Shown in pieces: positions 51,130 to 61,241 of a stretch of DNA of 64,000 nt. Where the stretch lies: assembly GCA_016215605.1 (NCBI GenBank), contig JACRJB010000005.1:32113-96112 (forward strand), read 5' to 3'. Every line of letters begins with the position of its first letter. Positions within the stretch are counted from its first letter, which is position 1. The stretch comes from Rhodopseudomonas palustris (GTDB lineage Bacteria > Pseudomonadota > Alphaproteobacteria > Rhizobiales > Xanthobacteraceae). The notes beneath the pieces were generated by a model. That model ran no database searches and was not told the DNA's origin. It worked only from the letters and a program-made list of their open reading frames with translations. The position numbers and the translations under genes were made by a program.

Positions 51130-52377
51130 ATGAGCAGTGTGGCGATGACTTTGGCGGAGTTTCCGACGGCATCGGCCGGCATCCTGCCCGGCGACGGGCC
51201 GTTCTGGGAACGCCTGCCGCCGCGCGATGCGCGGGCGATGCGGCTACCGGACGGGCTGCTGCTGCAGGATCAGGACGACGTCCGCACCGCGTTCCGCGAC
51301 AAGCGGCTTGTCAATCTCGCGCTGGCGATGCTGCGGTTCGATCCGACGGTGAACCCGCTGTTCATCGAGCGCCGTACCAAGCAGGTGCTCAGCATGGAGG
51401 GCCCCGATCATCTGCGGCTGCGCCAGCTCAGCATGACCGCGATGTCGCCCCGCGCCGTCGAAGGCTACCGCGCCCGCATGCGCACCATCATGGAGGATCT
51501 GGTCGCCCCCGTGCTGCAGCAGGGCCGCTGCGAAGCGGTCGAGGCGTTGCTGCGGCCGTATCCGATCCCGGTGGTATGCGCGCTGATGGGCATTCCGGAC
51601 AAGGACATCGATTTCTTCTCGCGCGTGTCCGCCGATTGGGTGGCGTTCATGCATCTCGGCACCGGCGCCGCCGCCGTGTCCTATGCGGCGCATCTCGACA
51701 TGGACGCCTATCTGCTGCCGGTGATCGAGCGCCGCGAGAGCCGGCTCGGCGACGACATGCTCAGTCATCTGCTGCGCGCCCAGGAAGACGGCGACCGGCT
51801 GACGCGCGAGGAAATCGTCAACCTGATCGGCAGCTTTCTCGCCGCCGGCACCGACACCACGCGCTACGTGCTGGGCAGCGGGCTGTATCTGTTCGCGCAG
51901 AATCCCGACCAGTGGCGGAAGCTGCGCGAGCGGCCGGAGCTGGTCGGCCGCGCGGTCGACGAGGTGCTGCGCTGCGCGCCGGCCGGCGGCTTCATTTCGC
52001 GCTACGCGTCGACCGATGTCGACATCAACGGCCTTACGATTCCGAAGGGCACGTCGCTGGCGCTGTCGCTGCTGGCGTTGAACTACGATCCGAACATCTT
52101 CGCCGAGCCGCACCGCTTCGATATCGAACGCCCGGTGGTGCGCGCGCCGCATCTGACCTTCGGCTTCGGCCCGCACACTTGCCTCGGCCTGCATCTGGCG
52201 AAGGCCGAGCTCGAGGAGGCGCTGCTGGTGCTGTCGCGGGCCTTCGTCACGCTCGAGCTCGACGGGCCGTGCGACTGGCGGCCGCCGCACGGCCTGCAGG
52301 GCCCGACGTCCCTGCCGATCGCCTTCACCGCCGCGGCCGATGTCGCCGGGGCGCGGCCGCGCGAAGCTGCCAATTAG
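51130..52377 (+). CDS. Cytochrome P450
   Basis: A 415-residue class I bacterial P450. Motifs: I-helix AGTDTT (about 238-243), K-helix EVLRCAP, and the heme-binding loop FGFGPHTCLG with axial cysteine near residue 351. No ferredoxin or reductase gene adjoins it. The substrate is unknown; the TetR-binding-protein-P450 neighbourhood suggests a small aromatic or terpenoid, as inference only. Confidence 0.94.
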   Translation: MSSVAMTLAEFPTASAGILPGDGPFWERLPPRDARAMRLPDGLLLQDQDDVRTAFRDKRLVNLALAMLRFDPTVNPLFIERRTKQVLSMEGPDHLRLRQLSMTAMSPRAVEGYRARMRTIMEDLVAPVLQQGRCEAVEALLRPYPIPVVCALMGIPDKDIDFFSRVSADWVAFMHLGTGAAAVSYAAHLDMDAYLLPVIERRESRLGDDMLSHLLRAQEDGDRLTREEIVNLIGSFLAAGTDTTRYVLGSGLYLFAQNPDQWRKLRERPELVGRAVDEVLRCAPAGGFISRYASTDVDINGLTIPKGTSLALSLLALNYDPNIFAEPHRFDIERPVVRAPHLTFGFGPHTCLGLHLAKAELEEALLVLSRAFVTLELDGPCDWRPPHGLQGPTSLPIAFTAAADVAGARPREAAN

Positions 52378-52393
52378 TGCTTGTCCTCTCGTT

Positions 52394-52590
52394 CGTCATT
52401 CCGGGATGCGCGCTGTTGCGCGCAGGCCCGGAATCCATAGTCCCTGGACTTGCGGCGAAGCACGGGCGCAGGCCCCGCTGCGCCTAAGTAACACGCCTCA
52501 GGGGATATGGATTCCGGGTTCGCGAGCTGCGCTCGCGCCCCGGAATGACAAACGAAAGGGCATGCTGGCTGCGCACGCCCCGGAATGACG
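52394..52590. repeat. REP-like elements after the P450 gene
   Basis: ATTCCGGGATGCGCGCTGTTGC...AGGCCCGGAATCC, GGATTCCGGGTTCGCGAGC...GCGCCCCGGAATGAC, and a third half unit, GCCCCGGAATGACGAACGAG at 52577-52590. Confidence 0.8.
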
Positions 52591-52644
52591 AACGAGAGGT
52601 GGTGCGCAGGGGAGCAGCACCGGGCCGTCGCGGCCGCGGGCCGT

Positions 52645-53835
52645 TCACAACACCCGGTGCGAGCCGGGAATTCGTCGCAGCGCCGCCGTCGTCACCCAGC
52701 TCAGCAGCAGGCCGAGGGTGAACACGATCACCGCCTTGGCGATCGCCGGCAGCGGGACGTTGAACAGCGCGTATTGCAGCCACAGCATGTAGGCGTAGTG
52801 CACGAGAAAAATGCCGTAGGCGTCGTGCTGCAGCGGATCGAGGATGCTCCAGCCGGCGCGCTTGAAGCGCAGGAAGAAGGCGAGGATCGCGAAGATCACG
52901 GTGATGCTGAAGGCGGCGTAGGCGAGGCCGTAGCCGGCTTCGTACCACACCGGCAGATCGTCGGGATTGTCGAGGATGCCGCGCTTGATGCCGATGAAGC
53001 CCCACATCGCCGCGTAGGGCAGCAGCGCCAGCAGCGCCCAGATGTGCCATTGATGCGCCAGCCTGCCGCCGGCGCCGAGAATGCCGCGCTCGGGATGGTT
53101 GGCGCCGATCCCGGCGCCGATGAAGAAATACGCCGCATACAGCAGCACGCGGCTTTCCTGCACCGAGAACGGTCCGTTCTCGAACCAGCTGTTCGGGCCG
53201 AGATAGACCCGCAGCGGCACGTACAGTACCGCGGTGAACAGGAACATCGCGACGATGAACAGCACCGGGCGGTCGAAGCCGAGCGTCGCCAGATGGTTGA
53301 GCGGATCGAGCGTCCTGCGCGAGATCCTATAGGCGACGCCGCCGATCAGGCTGAAGATCAGCAGCACCCAGAGAAACCACAGCGGTCCGCTCGGCCACGG
53401 CCCGACGGTCACCATCTTCCACCAGAACGCGGTGAAGCGCTGATCCGGGTTCTGCTGCAGCGCCAGCGCGTAGTACGCGATCGGAATCACGGTGACGGCG
53501 GCGATGATGAAGGGCAGGCCGAGCCGGATCAGCCGGTCGCGCGCGAAGGTGCCGATCTTCGGCCGGTGGTCGAGGCTCGGCCACAGGAACAGCCCCGACA
53601 GCATGAAGAACATCGCCATGAAGAAGCTGTCGGTGGCGAGCACGATGCAGTCGAAGCCGATCCACGACGTTTCGTCGGTGTGGCCGAAATGGGTGTAGGG
53701 GATCACCGAATGGTGAATCAGCACCAGGATGGTCAGGAAGGTCCGGGTGCGATCGAGCGACAGGTCGCGCGCATGCACGGTCGGCGCGCTGGCGGGCGCG
53801 GCGAGGCCACCGGGGGTCGGATAGGTTGTCGTCAC
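52645..53835 (-). CDS. Acyltransferase family 3 membrane protein
   Basis: A 396-residue integral membrane protein with about ten helices. The N-terminal ARDLSLDRTRTFLTILVLIHHSVIPYTHFG carries the catalytic-type histidine pair, and SGPLWFLWVLLIFSLIGG is as in acyltransferase-3 (OafA/NolL-like) proteins. It would acylate a carbohydrate or lipid in the membrane. The GTG start at 53835 follows GGAGAGAC. Target unknown. Confidence 0.83.
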   Translation of the reverse strand: MTTTYPTPGGLAAPASAPTVHARDLSLDRTRTFLTILVLIHHSVIPYTHFGHTDETSWIGFDCIVLATDSFFMAMFFMLSGLFLWPSLDHRPKIGTFARDRLIRLGLPFIIAAVTVIPIAYYALALQQNPDQRFTAFWWKMVTVGPWPSGPLWFLWVLLIFSLIGGVAYRISRRTLDPLNHLATLGFDRPVLFIVAMFLFTAVLYVPLRVYLGPNSWFENGPFSVQESRVLLYAAYFFIGAGIGANHPERGILGAGGRLAHQWHIWALLALLPYAAMWGFIGIKRGILDNPDDLPVWYEAGYGLAYAAFSITVIFAILAFFLRFKRAGWSILDPLQHDAYGIFLVHYAYMLWLQYALFNVPLPAIAKAVIVFTLGLLLSWVTTAALRRIPGSHRVL

Positions 53836-53923
53836 GCTCTGTCTCTCCGTCCATCCGCGGCGCGACAATGTCCGCGAATTGCCGGTCCGGCAATGATGAA
53901 AACGTCGCCGGGGGCCGGGTCGG

Positions 53924-54286
53924 TTACGCCGGCAATTCCTCGATTTTGACCTTGTCCGGATAGAACGCGAGAAAGCCGGCGATCTCGGCCATCGCCGGAA
54001 ACGGCTGTTCGTAGCTCCAGATCGCGTTCGCCAGCGTCTGGCCGTCGGCATCGATGCTGAAATAGCTGGCGTCGCCCTTGTAGGGGCAGTGGGTGCTGCG
54101 ATCGGTCGCGGCGAGCAGCGCCATGTTGGCGTCGGCGCGCGGGATGTAGTGCACCGGCGGGTAGCTCGCTTCCTTCAGGGTCAGCGCATGGGTGGTGTCG
54201 GCGATCACCGTGCCGCCCGCGGTGACGCGCACTCGCTTCGGATTCGGCGTGATCGTGATCGGATGGTCGGGGCCGGGGATCTTCAT
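53924..54286 (-). CDS. DUF427 family protein
   Basis: A 120-residue protein with a start ITITPNPKRVRVTAGG and the DUF427 signature PVHYIPRADANMALLAATDR, HCPYKGDASYFSI, AIWSYEQPFPAMAEIAGFLA. The fold is a small beta barrel. Function unknown. It precedes acyltransferase in the same direction. Confidence 0.9.
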   Translation of the reverse strand: MKIPGPDHPITITPNPKRVRVTAGGTVIADTTHALTLKEASYPPVHYIPRADANMALLAATDRSTHCPYKGDASYFSIDADGQTLANAIWSYEQPFPAMAEIAGFLAFYPDKVKIEELPA

Positions 54287-54460
54287 GGGCGTTCCTCGCG
54301 ATGGCCGGGCCGCAGGCCGAAGCCGTGAGAATCAAGCCTTGAGCAAGATGTGCGCAGACTGCAGGCTTTGAAAGGGGCGAACTGCAATATAGTATTGCCC
54401 AAATCGGGGGCGGCGATCGGCCGGACCTGCCCGGAATCGCTCAATTTTGGAGGACTCGGA

Positions 54461-54697
54461 ATGCCGATGGATGCCCGCGACATCGAGGCCATGATCAAGG
54501 CCGCGATTCCCGACGCGGAGGTGACGATTCGCGATCTCGCCGGCGACGGCGACCACTATGCGGCGACGGTGATCTCGGAATCGTTCCGCGGCAAGTCGCG
54601 GGTGCAGCAGCATCAGATCGTCTACGCGTCGCTGCAGGGGCAGATGGGCGGCGTCCTGCACGCGCTGGCGCTGCAGACCGGGGTTCCGGAAGCCTGA
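54461..54697 (+). CDS. bolA: BolA family protein
   Basis: A 78-residue BolA-like protein: MPMDARDIEAMIKAAIPDAE, VTIRDLAGDGDHYAATVISE, and SRVQQHQIVYASLQGQMGG with the conserved His that binds the shared 2Fe-2S cluster. It pairs with monothiol glutaredoxin in iron metabolism. In related genomes bolA sits directly next to grxD; here grxD lies 6.2 kb away at 60915. GGAGGACTCGG precedes the start. Confidence 0.9.
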   Translation: MPMDARDIEAMIKAAIPDAEVTIRDLAGDGDHYAATVISESFRGKSRVQQHQIVYASLQGQMGGVLHALALQTGVPEA

Positions 54698-54720
54698 CGG
54701 GGGCGGCGGGGCGCCGCGCC

Positions 54721-55911
54721 GTGACGACCGAGACGGCCGGCGCCGCAAACCTGCTTCGTGTGCGAAAACCGCACGAGCACAGCCGCGTCACTTATGTCGA
54801 ATTGTTCTTCGACCTGGTGTTCGTGTTCGCGGTCACCCAGGTGTCGCATTTCCTGCTGGCACATTTCACGCCGACCGGCGCGCTGCAGGCGCTGATCCTG
54901 ATGCTGGCGATCTGGTGGGTGTGGGTCTACACCTCGTGGATCACCAACTGGCTCGATCCCGAACTCACCCGCGTCCGGCTGATGCTGTTCGCGCTGATGA
55001 GTGCCGGCCTGCTGCTGTCGACCTCGATTCCGCGCGCCTTCGAGAGCCGCGGGCTGGCGTTCGCGGCGGCCTTCGTGGCGATGCAGGTCGGGCGCAGCGC
55101 CTTCGCGTTTCTCACCACGCCGAAATCCGAGCCGCTGCGGCTCAATTTCTTCCGGATCATGAGTTGGCTCGTGGTCAGCGGCGTGTTCTGGCTGGCCGGC
55201 GGCGCGGCCGACGGTGCCGCGCAGATCGCGCTGTGGCTGGTGGCGCTGGCGATCGAATATGCCGGGCCGGTCGCCGGCTTCTACGTGCCGTGGATCGGCG
55301 CGTCGACGACGCAGGACTGGAGCGTCGAAGGCGGCCACATGGCCGAGCGCTGCGCGCTGTTCATCATCATCGCGCTCGGCGAATCGATCGTGGTGACCGG
55401 CGCGACCTTCGCCGGCATCGAATGGACCGCGAGCAGCTTCGCGGCGTTCGCCTCGACGCTGCTCGGCGCGATCGCGATGTGGTGGATCTATTTCCACATC
55501 GGCGTGCATCTCGGCGCCGAGCGGATCTCGCAGTCGAGCGATCCGGGCCGGCTGGCGCGGCTCGCCTACACCTACATCCATCTGCCGATCGTCGCCGGCA
55601 TCGTCGTCACCGCGGTCAGCGACGAGCAGGTGCTGGCGCATCCCTCCGGCCATGCGAGCATGGAGGTCACCCTGACCACGATCGGCGGGCCGCTGCTGTT
55701 TCTGCTCGGCGTGCTGCTGTTCAAGCGCGCGGTGCGCGGCCATCTGCAGCCCTCGCACCTGGCGGGCCTCGGCGCGCTGCTGGCGCTGATTCCATTCGCG
55801 CCCTTGATCGCGCCGCTGACGCTGTCGATCGCGACCACCGCGATCCTGCTGGTGGTCGGCGTCTGGGAAGCCGTTTCGCTCGGCGCGGCCGCGCGCTCGC
55901 CGGTGGAGTGA
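54721..55911 (+). CDS. LtrA-like membrane protein
   Basis: A 396-residue protein of the low-temperature-requirement A family: SRVTYVELFFDLVFVFAVTQ, WWVWVYTSWITNWLDPEL, ERCALFIIIALGESIVVTGA. About twelve helices. Starts at GTG 24 bases after bolA, so likely in the same transcript. Function in most bacteria unknown. Confidence 0.87.
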   Translation: MTTETAGAANLLRVRKPHEHSRVTYVELFFDLVFVFAVTQVSHFLLAHFTPTGALQALILMLAIWWVWVYTSWITNWLDPELTRVRLMLFALMSAGLLLSTSIPRAFESRGLAFAAAFVAMQVGRSAFAFLTTPKSEPLRLNFFRIMSWLVVSGVFWLAGGAADGAAQIALWLVALAIEYAGPVAGFYVPWIGASTTQDWSVEGGHMAERCALFIIIALGESIVVTGATFAGIEWTASSFAAFASTLLGAIAMWWIYFHIGVHLGAERISQSSDPGRLARLAYTYIHLPIVAGIVVTAVSDEQVLAHPSGHASMEVTLTTIGGPLLFLLGVLLFKRAVRGHLQPSHLAGLGALLALIPFAPLIAPLTLSIATTAILLVVGVWEAVSLGAAARSPVE

Positions 55912-56082
55912 GGGGCGGCCCGATTGGACAGCGCGATGCGCGGCTGTAGCGTCGCGGAGTTGGCGTGAGTATCGCTGAGGTCCGGCAAGGCCAGAAACGA
56001 ACGGCAGGCTTCCACTAGCCCTTCAAATTACTGCGCTATCGTAGGAAGGACGTCCGGCGTTCGGCTCCGCGCATTATTGAGT

Positions 56083-56673
56083 TTATTTTGCAGCCGGCAT
56101 GTCAGGCAGTTTTTCAACCGGAATTCCCTGACCTGCCGAAGATATTATCTTACCTCCCATCTTGGCCACGTCTGCGAGCGATTTGATCTGAGATGCGGCA
56201 ATGGTCGAAGGCAATACGACGAAACTGAACTCGATGTAGTTGAGTTGCCCAGGAGCAAATCTCATTTCATTATTGCTTATGGCGACCATTGAAATGACAG
56301 GTTGGTCAATTGTGTAAAGTATACTCTTTGCAATCCATTCGTCAGTCATGCGGTCACGATCCCCAAATATCGTCCTGGTTATCAACATTGCCTTGAAGTC
56401 TTTGAAATCAGTCCACCGGTTTAGAACGCCGATCCCCTGAAAAGCGTTGGGGCCGACCGTGCCGTAGTTGATCAGTCCACCGACAGGCGCGGTGGGCCTG
56501 GAAAGGTACTGGAAGCCGACTGCGGCCCAGCACGAGAGCGTGAACGTCGCCATGATGAGGACAGGTCGGCTCGTGACCGACCACGTTGGCTTGTCGCGGT
56601 GAAATGTAGCAGCGGCGTAGATTGTCTGTGCGAGGGTCATTACTAGCGGAAGCCAATCCTTCAAAAAATCCAT
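56083..56673 (-). CDS. Hypothetical protein with N-terminal membrane helix
   Basis: A 196-residue protein: a hydrophobic N-terminus (WLPLVMTLAQTIYAAATF) and a second helix (LIMATFTLSCWAAVGFQYL), then a soluble domain without recognised motifs. GC content is lower than in neighbours, so acquisition is likely. Nothing around it suggests a role. Confidence 0.55.
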   Translation of the reverse strand: MDFLKDWLPLVMTLAQTIYAAATFHRDKPTWSVTSRPVLIMATFTLSCWAAVGFQYLSRPTAPVGGLINYGTVGPNAFQGIGVLNRWTDFKDFKAMLITRTIFGDRDRMTDEWIAKSILYTIDQPVISMVAISNNEMRFAPGQLNYIEFSFVVLPSTIAASQIKSLADVAKMGGKIISSAGQGIPVEKLPDMPAAK

Positions 56674-56948
56674 GCCGTCGCCCCGACATCATCTTAAATG
56701 TAGACGCTACCCGAGGTGGTCGACTGCAGGCAAGCGCCCTATCAACGGCAATGCCTAGTGGCGCGCGCGGTTCGCATATGCACGGGGCTAACCGTGTTCA
56801 CCTTCAGCGGGTGCAATGGTCCACTTGCGGTCAAAACTGGAAGTGCTCAACGCGAACACCGCGAGTGGAGTGACGGGCAGGGCGGTTTCCGAGGGCGGGA
56901 TGCGTGGGCTGAATCCGTACAGACCGTCCAGCATAGTTGCCCTTGGCT

Positions 56949-57242
56949 TTACGGCTGCTGACTCTTGGATCTGTGACGTACGACCATCGCCGAACCGACC
57001 GTCAGCAATGCGGCCGCGATCCAGATCGGCCCCAGCATGAAAATGGCGATCGCGCCCTGGCCGCAGTTAGTGGCAATGCACGCGGTCTCGAACAAGATCG
57101 GGAAGCCGCCCAGCAGGAGCACGAGGGAGAAGCCGGTGCTGAGCCAAATTCCTTTGGCCCCCCATCGCGCCCCGAACAGCCACGGCAGGACGGGAAAGCC
57201 GAGCGACAGAACAACCAAAGCAATCATCAGATTGTCGAACAT
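56949..57242 (-). CDS. Small membrane protein
   Basis: A 97-residue protein with three hydrophobic segments (about 5-23, 30-52 and 66-86) and a basic C-terminus. The ATG is in a weak context. Family not recognised. Confidence 0.55.
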   Translation of the reverse strand: MFDNLMIALVVLSLGFPVLPWLFGARWGAKGIWLSTGFSLVLLLGGFPILFETACIATNCGQGAIAIFMLGPIWIAAALLTVGSAMVVRHRSKSQQP

Positions 57243-57441
57243 GCTGTTGGTCTGTGGCGCGAGGCAAACAGTTCAAGCGACGAGCGCGCAGCTTGTCTCG
57301 TCACTTGCTATCCCGATTTCGGCCGCTGGATCGAAACGCAGCAAATGGTGTAGCCACTGACGACGGACCGCGTCGCCGACCGCTCGGCAGTGGACAAGCG
57401 GGCGCGCCGCCTTAACGAAGGCTTTAGGGCGACGAGGCACC

Positions 57442-58197
57442 GTGCCTCGGAGCGGAGGGGCGGGTTTGTCGAACTGGCGGGACGAGAAGGCGAAGGTCAA
57501 TGCGCTGGCGCTGGCGCGCCTGGGCAAGCGGCTGCCGGACGCTTTTCCGCAGGCCGTGCTGGTGCGGGCGCGAAGCTGCTCCTGGGCGCCGTCGACCTTG
57601 CGCGTGGCGATCGACGGCTATTGGCGGACGCATCCGCTGCGCGCCGACCGGCTGGCGCGGGCGCTCGCGGCCCGCAGCGGCGCGCCGGAGGGATGGCGTT
57701 GGCAGGTCGGCGATCCGGACGCCGGACTGCCGTCGACATTTCGCACCCCGCCGGCGCCGTATCGTGAAGCCGCGTTCGCGAAGGGGCCGGGGGTCTGCTG
57801 CGTCTGCGGCCAGCCGGTGTATCGGTTCGGCTGGCACGCCGATCTGTGGGACGCCGGGCCGAACAGGAATGCGACCTGGCACAGCGCCTGTGTCACCGCC
57901 TGGCAGTTCTGGAATGCGCCGAGCGCGCAAGCCAAGCTGCTGCGCAAGCTGCAGGGACGACGCTGCCGCGAGACCAACCGGCGGCTGCTGAAGACGTCCG
58001 AGGTCGACCATCAGGTGCCGCTGTTCCAGGTCTGGAAGCAGCACCGCGACGCGCCCTGGCCGGAACTGCTCGGCTATTGGGGCCTGCCGAATCTGCAGGT
58101 GATCAATCGCGAGGTTCACGTCGAGAAATGCGCGGTCGAAGCCGGCAGCCGGCGGAAGGTGCGGGTTGTGTCCGCCGAGCTCGAGACGACGAGCTAG
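57442..58197 (+). CDS. HNH-type protein with zinc finger (putative endonuclease)
   Basis: A 251-residue protein. C119/C120-x-C122 (CCVCG), W146-H147-SAC150 and KTSEVDHQVPLFQVW (185-198) give a zinc finger and an HNH-like His motif, followed by GLPNLQVINREVHVEKC. The N-terminal half (residues 10-110) is unrecognised. The architecture resembles restriction-like HNH proteins; the activity is inferred. Start GTG at 57442 with GAGG upstream. Confidence 0.6.
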   Translation: MPRSGGAGLSNWRDEKAKVNALALARLGKRLPDAFPQAVLVRARSCSWAPSTLRVAIDGYWRTHPLRADRLARALAARSGAPEGWRWQVGDPDAGLPSTFRTPPAPYREAAFAKGPGVCCVCGQPVYRFGWHADLWDAGPNRNATWHSACVTAWQFWNAPSAQAKLLRKLQGRRCRETNRRLLKTSEVDHQVPLFQVWKQHRDAPWPELLGYWGLPNLQVINREVHVEKCAVEAGSRRKVRVVSAELETTS

Positions 58198-58222
58198 CGC
58201 GTTGCGGATCGCGTAGTAACAC

Positions 58223-58349
58223 CGTGTCCCGGACGCGCTGCGGCATCCTTGTGCCGCTGCGCAGAGCCGGGACCATCTCAAACACGGTGCTCGTAACGGT
58301 CCCGGTTCTGCGGAGCAGCGCTACGCGCTGCACCGCGCCCGGGACACGC
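58223..58349. repeat. REP-like elements of the CCCGGGACACG family
   Basis: GTGTCCCGGACGCGCTGCGG and the inverse CGCCCGGGACACGCG, with AACACGGTGCTCGTAACGGT between. Same family as at 45703-45855. Confidence 0.78.
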
Positions 58350-58354
58350 GGCTG

Positions 58355-59326
58355 TCAGCCCGCCACTTCCAGCGCGTGAACCGAGAACAGGCCGTCCGCA
58401 TCCATCCAGCTCTGCTGCAGCGTCCAGCCGGACTGCTGCGCCAGCGCGCGGAAGCGGTCGAGGCTGTATTTGTAGCTGTTCTCGGTGTGGATGGTCTCGC
58501 CGGCGCGGAACGCGATGCGCTCGCCGAGGATGCGCACGGTCTGGTCGCGCAGGCTGACCAGATGCATCTCGATGCGGTGCTGGTCGCGATTGTAGAGCGC
58601 GCGATGCGCGAAGGCCGGCAGCTCGACGTCGCCGCCGAGCTCGCGGTTGATCCGCCGCAACACGTTGAGATTGAACTTCGCGGTGACGCCGGCGGCGTCG
58701 TCATAGGCCGGCACCAGCAGCCGCTCGTCCTTCTCCAGATCGACGCCGATGATCAGCCGCGCGCCGCGGCCGAGAATGGCGCGGGCGCTGCCGAGGAAAT
58801 GCGCGGCGTCGTGCGGCTCGAAATTGCCGAGCGTCGAGCCGGGGAAGAAGCCGACCTTCGGCAGGTCGCGCACCGCGTCGGGCAGCGCGAACGGCTCGGT
58901 GAAGTCGGCCGCGACCGGATACACCGCCAGCTCCGGAAAATCGCGCCGCAGCCCCGCGGCCTGCGCGGTGATGAAGTCGCCGGAAATATCCACCGGCACA
59001 TAGGCCGCCACCCGATGGGCGGCGAGCAGCATCCGGATCTTGGTGGTGGCGCCGGCGCCGAATTCGACGATCGCGGCGTTGGCCGGGATCAGAGCGGCGA
59101 TCTCGGCGGCGCGGTCGCGCAGGATGCCGAGTTCGGTGCGGGTCGGGTAGTATTCCGGCAGCTTGGTGATCTCGACGAACAATTCGGAGCCGGCGTCGTC
59201 ATAGAAGTACTTCGGCGACAGCGATTTCTGCGGCTGCGACAGGCCGTCGAGCACGTCGGCCGCGAAGGTCTGCGTCTGCGGATCGAGCTGATGCGCTCGC
59301 GCCTGCACGGCAACGTGCATATTCAT
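58355..59326 (-). CDS. egtD: L-histidine N-alpha-methyltransferase EgtD
   Basis: A 323-residue SAM-dependent enzyme that trimethylates histidine to hercynine. Motifs: SPKYFYDDAGSELFVEITKL, PEYYPTRTELGILRD, FGAGATTKIRMLL and PVDISGDFI. MNMHVAVQ start at 59326 has GGGAGG. Second gene after egtB, 44 bases away, in the same direction. Confidence 0.93.
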   Translation of the reverse strand: MNMHVAVQARAHQLDPQTQTFAADVLDGLSQPQKSLSPKYFYDDAGSELFVEITKLPEYYPTRTELGILRDRAAEIAALIPANAAIVEFGAGATTKIRMLLAAHRVAAYVPVDISGDFITAQAAGLRRDFPELAVYPVAADFTEPFALPDAVRDLPKVGFFPGSTLGNFEPHDAAHFLGSARAILGRGARLIIGVDLEKDERLLVPAYDDAAGVTAKFNLNVLRRINRELGGDVELPAFAHRALYNRDQHRIEMHLVSLRDQTVRILGERIAFRAGETIHTENSYKYSLDRFRALAQQSGWTLQQSWMDADGLFSVHALEVAG

Positions 59327-59370
59327 GGGTGGCCTCCCGGATGCGCTCGCGGCGCGTTCGTTACAAAAGA

Positions 59371-60624
59371 CTAGACGTCGTAGTCGGCGAGCCGGAGTCC
59401 GGTGAACTGCCAGCGGTGGTACGGATAGAAGAAGTTGCGATAGGTGATACGGCTGTGGCCGTCCGGCGTGACGCAGGACGAGCCGCGCAGCACCAGCTGA
59501 TTGACCATGAACTTGCCGTTGTATTCGCCGAGCGCACCCTCGATGGCGCGATAGCCGGGATAGGGCGCATAGGCGCTGCGGGTCCATTGCCAGACCAGGC
59601 CGAAGGCGTCGGCGAGCTGCCCGGCGCGCGCCGCGACTTCCCACTCCATCTCGGTCGGCAGATGCTTGCCGGCCCAGCGCGCATAAGCGTCGGCCTCGTA
59701 GTAGCTGATATGGCAGACCGGCGCGTCGGGATCGATCTTTTGCAGGCCGCCGAGCGTCATGATGCGCCACTCGCCATCCACTTGCCGCCAGTGGCCGAGG
59801 GCTTCCCAGCCTTCGCGCTCGCAGGCGGCGAAGCCGTCCATCAGCCACAGCGTCGGCGTGCGGTAGCCGCCGTCGGACATGAAGTCGAGCCACTCGGCGT
59901 TGGTGACGAGATGTCGCGCCAGCTTCACCGGGCCGACCAGCGCGCGATGCGCCGGCTTTTCGTTGTCGAAATGGAAGCTGTCGCCGGAATGGCCTATCGC
60001 ATGGATGCCTTCCGGCAGATCGACCCAGGCCTCGCCGCTGCGATCGGCGGCGGGCAGCTTCCACGCCGGATCATAGGCCGGCGGAATCGGGTTCTGGGCG
60101 AAGGCGTGCAGGATGTCGGTCAGCAGCAATTCCTGATGCTGCTGCTCGTGGTTCAGCCCGACCTCGACCAGCGGCGCCAGCTTGCGCAGCGCCGAATCGT
60201 CGGCCTCGGCGAACAGCGCCAGCATCGAATCGTCGACCGCGCGGCGATAGGCGGCGACGTCCTCGGCGCCCGGCCGGGTCAGCAGCCCGCGCGCCGCGCG
60301 GGTGTGCCGCGGTCCGGCGGAGACGTAGTAGGAATTGAACAGATAGGCGTAGTCGGGATGAAACACCTGGTAGCCCGGCTTGTGCGGCCCGAGCAGGAAC
60401 TGCTCGAAGAACCAGGTGGTGTGCGCGCGGTGCCATTTCGCCGGGCTGGCGTCCGGCATCGACTGCACCACCTGATCCTCCGGGCTGAGCGGCGCCGCGC
60501 GGCGCTCGGTCTCGTCGCGCACGGCCCGATAGGCGGCCGCGAGGCGGTCGGCCGGGGCGCGGGCGGCGGAGGGCGGCGGGGCAGAAACGACCACAGAGGC
60601 TGCGGCGGAAGAGATGTTCGACAC
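59371..60624 (-). CDS. egtB: Ergothioneine biosynthesis sulfoxide synthase EgtB
   Basis: A 417-residue iron enzyme with a DinB-like N-terminus and FGE-sulfatase-type C-terminal domain. The three Fe ligands are H65 (WHRAH), H159 and H163 (NHEQQHQEL). C-terminal motifs: [54 protein letters not shown]. It joins hercynine with a thiol. The GTG start at 60624 follows GGAG. egtA/egtC are absent, so the short two-gene EgtB/EgtD pathway is likely, using cysteine. Confidence 0.93.
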   Translation of the reverse strand: MSNISSAAASVVVSAPPPSAARAPADRLAAAYRAVRDETERRAAPLSPEDQVVQSMPDASPAKWHRAHTTWFFEQFLLGPHKPGYQVFHPDYAYLFNSYYVSAGPRHTRAARGLLTRPGAEDVAAYRRAVDDSMLALFAEADDSALRKLAPLVEVGLNHEQQHQELLLTDILHAFAQNPIPPAYDPAWKLPAADRSGEAWVDLPEGIHAIGHSGDSFHFDNEKPAHRALVGPVKLARHLVTNAEWLDFMSDGGYRTPTLWLMDGFAACEREGWEALGHWRQVDGEWRIMTLGGLQKIDPDAPVCHISYYEADAYARWAGKHLPTEMEWEVAARAGQLADAFGLVWQWTRSAYAPYPGYRAIEGALGEYNGKFMVNQLVLRGSSCVTPDGHSRITYRNFFYPYHRWQFTGLRLADYDV

Positions 60625-60914
60625 GAGCAACTCCGGTTCGGGAGAAAACGCTGCTTCCGGGAAGCAGTTCCAGTGTCTTCGACATAGGCGCTCGTTTCCG
60701 GGATGGAAGGTTGCCGGCGCACCTTCGGTGCCGGATCGGGCGATTGTCGGCGCCCCGGCGCGGCCGTCGGAAAACGGCGATTCTTGAGCCAAATCAGAAC
60801 CTCAGCCGAGCTGTCGGGCATTTTACTTGGGCTGCAAACGATTTTCGGGCTACATATATGACCATTCGACCCGGCCGCTGGTGGTCAGCCGGCCGCGCCG
60901 CAAAAGGATCCGTC

Positions 60915-61241
60915 ATGAGCATCGAGCAATTCATCGACAACGAAGTGAAGGCCAACGACGTCGTGCTGTTCATGAAGGGCACGCCGCAGTTTCCGCAGTG
61001 CGGCTTCTCGGGTCAGGTGGTGCAGATCCTCGATCACATCGGCGTCGCCTACAAAGGCCACAACGTGCTGGAAAACGCCGAGCTGCGCGACGGCATCAAG
61101 CAGTTCTCGAACTGGCCGACGATTCCGCAGCTCTACGTGAAGGGCGAATTCGTCGGCGGTTGCGACATCGTCCGCGAGATGTTCCAGGCCGGCGAACTGC
61201 AGAAGCTGTTCACCGACAAGGGCATCAAGGCCGCGGCCTGA
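60915..61241 (+). CDS. grxD: Monothiol glutaredoxin (CGFS type)
   Basis: A 108-residue Grx4 with C29-G-F-S in PQCGFSGQ and the conserved [26 protein letters not shown] motifs. It binds a 2Fe-2S cluster with glutathione and works with BolA. Stop overlaps the macro-domain frame below. The start at 60915 is preceded by AAAAGGATCC. Confidence 0.95.
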   Translation: MSIEQFIDNEVKANDVVLFMKGTPQFPQCGFSGQVVQILDHIGVAYKGHNVLENAELRDGIKQFSNWPTIPQLYVKGEFVGGCDIVREMFQAGELQKLFTDKGIKAAA

